In this document: one piece after another, positions 57,760 through 64,000 of the stretch | Layout of the letters: every line of letters begins with the position of its first letter | Numbering within the stretch: the first letter of the stretch is position 1 | Origin: Arcuatula senhousia | Lineage: Eukaryota > Mollusca > Bivalvia > Mytilida > Mytilidae | Direction of reading: 5' to 3' | DNA: 64,000 nt | NCBI GenBank assembly: GCA_963971305.1 | Contig: OZ020308.1 | Coordinates: 29,851,275 to 29,915,274 of the forward strand | The notes under the pieces: generated by a model | What the model saw: only the letters and a program-made list of their open reading frames with translations | What the model was told of the DNA's origin: nothing | The model's database searches: none | Position numbers and translations under genes: made by a program

Positions 57760-58937
57760 TTATTATTATTATTATTATTTTTTTTCTCGGTATTCTGGAT
57801 CGTGAACTTGTCCACCTCATTTTTTCGACATCTTTTAAGGTAGGAAGCTGAAAATTCATAAATCAAGAGTATGGAATGGGAGATTGTGCTTTTTGTATTT
57901 TTCGCCGAAATCGAACGACCCTATATAGGTAAAAAAAGGGCCTCAAAATGGCTCCTCGAAACCGAAGTTGAATTTTTCCTGGCATTTCTGATCCGGCAGT
58001 GGTAGGAAAAATTCCCTTATAGGTTAAGTGCGGATATACAATACCTTTCATTTAAACAAAAAAATTTGAAAATCGGACTTACCGTTTTCAAAATTTTGCA
58101 AAAAATCGAAAATTATTTTTTTTGTAAGATTGAGTTATCTTTCTTTGTACCGTATATTTTGTGATATTAATGAAAAAAATTCTCAACTTTGTTATTTCTT
58201 AATGAAAATTGGTTTACAAGGTAATAGTGGTATGCCGAGTTCAATTTTGGAATCGAAATTTTTTTTGGGGCGGCCATTTTTAAAATGGCCGCCATTTCCC
58301 GCCGAAATCAAAATTACTCCGATTTTAATGAAAATTGGTATATAAGGTAATTGTGGTATGGGGAGTTGATTTTTGACATCAAAATTTTTTTATCGTCGGC
58401 CATTTTCAAAATGGCCGCCGTTCCCCGCCAAAATTAAAGTTATTCTGATTTTGATGAAAATTGGTTTACAAGGTAATAGTGGTATGCCGAGTTCAATTTT
58501 GGAATCGAAATTTTTTTTTGGGCCGCCATTTTCAAAATGGCCGCCATTTCCCGCCAAAATTGAAATTACTCCGATTTTAATGAAAATTGGTTTACAAGGT
58601 AATAGTGGTATGGCAAGTTGATTTTGACATCAAAATTTTTTTATCGTCGGCCATTTTCAAAATGGCCGCCGTTTCCCGCCAAAATTTAATTTACTCAGAT
58701 TTTAACGACAATTGGTATATAAGGTAATATATGTATGGTGAGTTGATTTTTGACATCGAAATATTTTTATTGTCGGCCATTTTAAAAATGGCCGCCGTTT
58801 CCCGCCAAAATTAAACTTACTCCTATTTTGATGAAAATTTGATAAATTAAGTTATCTCAAATGCCAAGAGACATTGACAAAGAGGGGTACGTGAGGAGAC
58901 ATTTTTGTGACTCGCTTGCGATCACAATTAGAACTAG
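57760..58937 (+). mobile_element. E1a body and 3' end, first unit of a tandem array (5' hairpin at 57135-57164)
   Basis: This is an alternating-unit E1a core. It differs from the following units at scattered positions (for example GCCGAAATC for GCCAAAATC) and by a few bases in length. CTAG is at 58934-58937. Confidence 0.75.
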
Positions 58938-61900
58938 TTATTATTATTATTATTATTTTTCTCGGTATTCTGGATCATGAACTTGTCCACCTCATTTTTT
59001 CGACATCTTTTAAGGTAGGAAGCTGAAAATTCATAAATCAAGAGTATGGAATGGGAGATTGTGCTTTTTGTATTTTTCGCCGAAATCGAACGACCCTATA
59101 TAGGTAAAAAAAGGGCCTCAAAATGGCTCCTCGAAACCGAAGTTGAATTTTTCCTGGCATTTCTGATCCGGCAGTGGTAGGAAAAATTCCCTTATAGGTT
59201 AAGTGCGGATATACAATACCTTTCATTTAAAAAAAAAATTTGAAAATCGGACTTACCGTTTTCAAAATTTTGCAAAAAATCGAAAATTATTTTTTTTGTA
59301 AGATTGAGTTATCTTTCTTTGTACCGTATATTTTGTGATATTAATGAAAAAAATTCTCAACTTTGTTATTTCTTAATGAAAATTGGTTTACAAGGTAATA
59401 GTGGTATGCCGAGTTCAATTTTGGAATCGAAATTTTTTTTGGGGCGGCCATTTTTAAAATGGCCGCCATTTCCCGCCAAAATCAAAATTACTCCGATTTT
59501 AATGAAAATTGGTATATAAGGTAATTGTGGTATGGCGAGTTGATTTTTGACATCAAAATTTTTTTATCGTCGGCCATTTTCAAAATGGCCGCCGTTCCCC
59601 GCCAAAATTAAAGTTATTCTGATTTTGATGAAAATTGGTTTACAAGGTAATAGTGGTATGCCGAGTTCAATTTTGGAATCGAAATTTTTTTTTGGGCCGC
59701 CATTTTCAAAATGGCCGCCATTTCCCGCCAAAATTAAAATTACTCCGATTTTAATGAAAATTGGTTTACAAGGTAATAGTGGTATGGCAAGTTGATTTTG
59801 ACATCAAAATTTTTTTATCGTCGGCCATTTTCAAAATGGCCGCCGTTTCCCGCCAAAATTTAATTTACTCAGATTTTAACGACAATTGGTATATAAGGTA
59901 ATATATGTATGGTGAGTTGATTTTTGACATCGAAATATTTTTATTGTCGGCCATTTTAAAAATGGCCGCCGTTTCCCGCCAAAATTAAACTTACTCCTAT
60001 TTTGATGAAAATTTGATAAATTAAGTTATCTCAAATGCCAAGAGACATTGACAAAGAGGGGTACGTGAGGGGACATTTTTGTGACTCGCTTGCGATCACA
60101 ATTAGAACTAGTTATTATTATTATTATTATTTTTCTCGGTATTCTGGATCATGAACTTGTCCACCTCATTTTTTCGACATCTTTTAAGGTAGGAAGCTGA
60201 AAATTCATAAATCAAGAGTATGGAATGGGAGATTGTGCTTTTTGTATTTTTCGCCGAAATCGAACGACCCTATATAGGTAAAAAAAGGGCCTCAAAATGG
60301 CTCCTCGAAACCGAAGTTGAATTTTTCCTGGCATTTCTGATCCGGCAGTGGTAGGAAAAATTCCCTTATAGGTTAAGTGCGGATATACAATACCTTTCAT
60401 TTAAAAAAAAAATTTGAAAATCGGACTTACCGTTTTCAAAATTTTGCAAAAAATCGAAAATTATTTTTTTTGTAAGATTGAGTTATCTTTCTTTGTACCG
60501 TATATTTTGTGATATTAATGAAAAAAATTCTCAACTTTGTTATTTCTTAATGAAAATTGGTTTACAAGGTAATAGTGGTATGCCGAGTTCAATTTTGGAA
60601 TCGAAATTTTTTTTGGGGCGGCCATTTTTAAAATGGCCGCCATTTCCCGCCAAAATCAAAATTACTCCGATTTTAATGAAAATTGGTATATAAGGTAATT
60701 GTGGTATGGCGAGTTGATTTTTGACATCAAAATTTTTTTATCGTCGGCCATTTTCAAAATGGCCGCCGTTCCCCGCCAAAATTAAAGTTATTCTGATTTT
60801 GATGAAAATTGGTTTACAAGGTAATAGTGGTATGCCGAGTTCAATTTTGGAATCGAAATTTTTTTTTGGGCCGCCATTTTCAAAATGGCCGCCATTTCCC
60901 GCCAAAATTAAAATTACTCCGATTTTAATGAAAATTGGTTTACAAGGTAATAGTGGTATGGCAAGTTGATTTTGACATCAAAATTTTTTTATCGTCGGCC
61001 ATTTTCAAAATGGCCGCCGTTTCCCGCCAAAATTGAAATTACTCCGATTTTAATGAAAATTGGTTTACAAGGTAATAGTGGTATGGCAAGTTGATTTTGA
61101 CATCAAAATTTTTTTATCGTCGGCCATTTTCAAAATGGCCGCCGTTTCCCGCCAAAATTTAATTTACTCAGATTTTAACGACAATTGGTATATAAGGTAA
61201 TATATGTATGGTGAGTTGATTTTTGACATCGAAATATTTTTATTGTCGGCCATTTTAAAAATGGCCGCCGTTTCCCGCCAAAATTAAACTTACTCCTATT
61301 TTGATGAAAATTTGATAAATTAAGTTATCTCAAATGCCAAGAGACATTGACAAAGAGGGGTACGTGAGGAGACATTTTTGTGACTCGCTTGCGATCACAA
61401 TTAGAACTAGTTATTATTATTATTATTATTTTTCTCGGTATTCTGGATCATGAACTTGTCCACCTCATTTTTTCGACATCTTTTAAGGTAGGAAGCTGAA
61501 AATTCATAAATCAAGAGTATGGAATGGGAGATTGTGCTTTTTGTATTTTTCGCCGAAATCGAACGACCCTATATAGGTAAAAAAAGGGCCTCAAAATGGC
61601 TCCTCGAAACCGAAGTTGAATTTTTCCTGGCATTTCTGATCCGGCAGTGGTAGGAAAAATTCCCTTATAGGTTAAGTGCGGATATACAATACCTTTCATT
61701 TAAAAAAAAAATTTGAAAATCGGACTTACCGTTTTCAAAATTTTGCAAAAAATCGAAAATTATTTTTTTTGTAAGATTGAGTTATCTTTCTTTGTACCGT
61801 ATATTTTGTGATATTAATGAAAAAAATTCTCAACTTTGTTATTTCTTAATGAAAATTGGTTTACAAGGTAATAGTGGTATGCCGAGTTCAATTTTGGAAT

Positions 61901-64000
61901 CGAAATTTTTTTTGGGGCGGCCATTTTTAAAATGGCCGCCATTTCCCGCCAAAATCAAAATTACTCCGATTTTAATGAAAATTGGTATATAAGGTAATTG
62001 TGGTATGGCGAGTTGATTTTTGACATCAAAATTTTTTTATCGTCGGCCATTTTCAAAATGGCCGCCGTTCCCCGCCAAAATTAAAGTTATTCTGATTTTG
62101 ATGAAAATTGGTTTACAAGGTAATAGTGGTATGCCGAGTTCAATTTTGGAATCGAAATTTTTTTTTGGGCCGCCATTTTCAAAATGGCCGCCATTTCCCG
62201 CCAAAATTAAAATTACTCCGATTTTAATGAAAATTGGTTTACAAGGTAATAGTGGTATGGCAAGTTGATTTTGACATCAAAATTTTTTTATCGTCGGCCA
62301 TTTTCAAAATGGCCGCCGTTTCCCGCCAAAATTTAATTTACTCAGATTTTAACGACAATTGGTATATAAGGTAATATATGTATGGTGAGTTGATTTTTGA
62401 CATCGAAATATTTTTATTGTCGGCCATTTTAAAAATGGCCGCCGTTTCCCGCCAAAATTAAACTTACTCCTATTTTGATGAAAATTTGATAAATTAAGTT
62501 ATCTCAAATGCCAAGAGACATTGACAAAGAGGGGTACGTGAGGGGACATTTTTGTGACTCGCTTGCGATCACAATTAGAACTAGTTATTATTATTATTAT
62601 TATTTTTCTCGGTATTCTGGATCATGAACTTGTCCACCTCATTTTTTCGACATCTTTTAAGGTAGGAAGCTGAAAATTCATAAATCAAGAGTATGGAATG
62701 GGAGATTGTGCTTTTTGTATTTTTCGCCGAAATCGAACGACCCTATATAGGTAAAAAAAGGGCCTCAAAATGGCTCCTCGAAACCGAAGTTGAATTTTTC
62801 CTGGCATTTCTGATCCGGCAGTGGTAGGAAAAATTCCCTTATAGGTTAAGTGCGGATATACAATACCTTTCATTTAAAAAAAAAATTTGAAAATCGGACT
62901 TACCGTTTTCAAAATTTTGCAAAAAATCGAAAATTATTTTTTTTGTAAGATTGAGTTATCTTTCTTTGTACCGTATATTTTGTGATATTAATGAAAAAAA
63001 TTCTCAACTTTGTTATTTCTTAATGAAAATTGGTTTACAAGGTAATAGTGGTATGCCGAGTTCAATTTTGGAATCGAAATTTTTTTTGGGGCGGCCATTT
63101 TTAAAATGGCCGCCATTTCCCGCCAAAATCAAAATTACTCCGATTTTAATGAAAATTGGTATATAAGGTAATTGTGGTATGGCGAGTTGATTTTTGACAT
63201 CAAAATTTTTTTATCGTCGGCCATTTTCAAAATGGCCGCCGTTCCCCGCCAAAATTAAAGTTATTCTGATTTTGATGAAAATTGGTTTACAAGGTAATAG
63301 TGGTATGCCGAGTTCAATTTTGGAATCGAAATTTTTTTTTGGGCCGCCATTTTCAAAATGGCCGCCATTTCCCGCCAAAATTAAAATTACTCCGATTTTA
63401 ATGAAAATTGGTTTACAAGGTAATAGTGGTATGGCAAGTTGATTTTGACATCAAAATTTTTTTATCGTCGGCCATTTTCAAAATGGCCGCCGTTTCCCGC
63501 CAAAATTTAATTTACTCAGATTTTAACGACAATTGGTATATAAGGTAATATATGTATGGTGAGTTGATTTTTGACATCGAAATATTTTTATTGTCGGCCA
63601 TTTTAAAAATGGCCGCCGTTTCCCGCCAAAATTAAACTTACTCCTATTTTGATGAAAATTTGATAAATTAAGTTATCTCAAATGCCAAGAGACATTGACA
63701 AAGAGGGGTACGTGAGGGGACATTTTTGTGACTCGCTTGCGATCACAATTAGAACTAGTTATTATTATTATTATTATTTTTCTCGGTATTCTGGATCATG
63801 AACTTGTCCACCTCATTTTTTCGACATCTTTTAAGGTAGGAAGCTGAAAATTCATAAATCAAGAGTATGGAATGGGAGATTGTGCTTTTTGTATTTTTCG
63901 CCGAAATCGAACGACCCCATATAGGTAAAAAAAGGGCCTCAAAATGGCTCCTCGAAACCGAAGTTGAATTTTTCCTGGCATTTCTGATCCGGCAGGGGTA
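58938..64000 (+). repeat. Young tandem array of 1174-bp E1a units
   Basis: Head-to-tail units end in CTAG at 60111, 61410, 62584 and 63758, with lengths 1174, 1299, 1174 and 1174; a further partial unit runs to the window end. Units appear almost base-identical. The 1299-bp unit has one extra ~125-bp minisatellite repeat (about 61033-61157). Units lack the E1 5' hairpin, beginning directly at TTATT..TTTTTCTCGG, so they arose by tandem amplification. The last partial unit differs at 63916 (CCCCATATAGG for CCCTATATAGG). Confidence 0.85.

Noticed and set aside
58938..64000. Reading each array unit as a further nested insertion
   Set aside because: The units lack 5' hairpins to pair with, and the next expected close is an E2. 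Near-identity and constant 1174-bp spacing favour tandem amplification.

Overview
The window is eukaryotic, non-coding repeat DNA. I find no credible protein gene, rRNA or tRNA in 64 kb. All longer open frames are shadows of minisatellites (unit lengths near multiples of three) or of TTA runs. An animal, probably a marine invertebrate and perhaps a bivalve mollusc, is suggested by the architecture (5' hairpin, minisatellite core, 3' hairpin ending in CTAG, as in Helitron/Helentron-derived HINE, DINE-1 and bivalve pearl elements) and by a decayed minimal hammerhead-ribozyme motif at 53941-53959. The organism call is tentative.

Nearly every base belongs to seven related families of short non-autonomous elements, called E1 to E7 here. 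Each has: (i) a 5' hairpin of about 30 nt; (ii) the block ATTGTTTTT plus a short family-specific tail; (iii) a (TTA)n tract; (iv) a block resembling TGAACTTGTCC; (v) a minisatellite core built round AAAATGGCGGCC; (vi) a 3' copy of the inverse complement of the 5' left arm; (vii) a 3' hairpin, a 7-nt spacer and usually CTAG, followed by TTATT. Families by 5' left arm: E1 TGTCCCCG (E1a cores begin TCTCGGTATTCTGG; E1b cores begin like TCTTAGTATTCT), E2 AAGTCGCCCAAAA (core variants E2, E2b, E2c), E3 ATATCTCCCAAAC, E4 AAGTCTCCCAAACGA, E5 ATGTCTCCCAAAC, E6 AAGGTCTTTCCC, E7 ATGGCTCCCAAACGA.

The main result is that 5' hairpins and 3' ends behave like typed brackets. Runs of 5' hairpins are followed by bodies and 3' ends in reverse order and of the matching family. 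I count 58 5' ends (internal E4 array units excluded); 51 are closed by the correct family on a last-in-first-out reading. The simplest explanation is repeated insertion of new copies into the (TTA)n tract just inside the 5' end of older copies, at least eight deep near 41.95 kb, always in the same orientation. Exceptions are explained by tandem amplification, loss or the window edges.

Layout: 1-9.7 kb mixes E1b, E2, E3, E5, E6 and E7. 9.7-12.5 kb is E1a. 12.5-17.9 kb is E4, including a six-unit 867-bp array. 17.9-41.6 kb is mostly E1a/E1b with E2b, E3 and E5 inside. 41.6-48.1 kb is an E2 cluster, a 943-bp TA-flanked inverted-repeat element (45456-46398) and E7. 48.1-57.8 kb is mixed, with a second E4 array. 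57.8-64 kb is a young tandem array of 1174-bp E1a units. Five E1a copies carry a ~280-bp cassette rich in nested inverted repeats, one stem of which shows a paired A-T to G-C change. Everything was read by eye; identity values, family database matches and folding energies were not computed.
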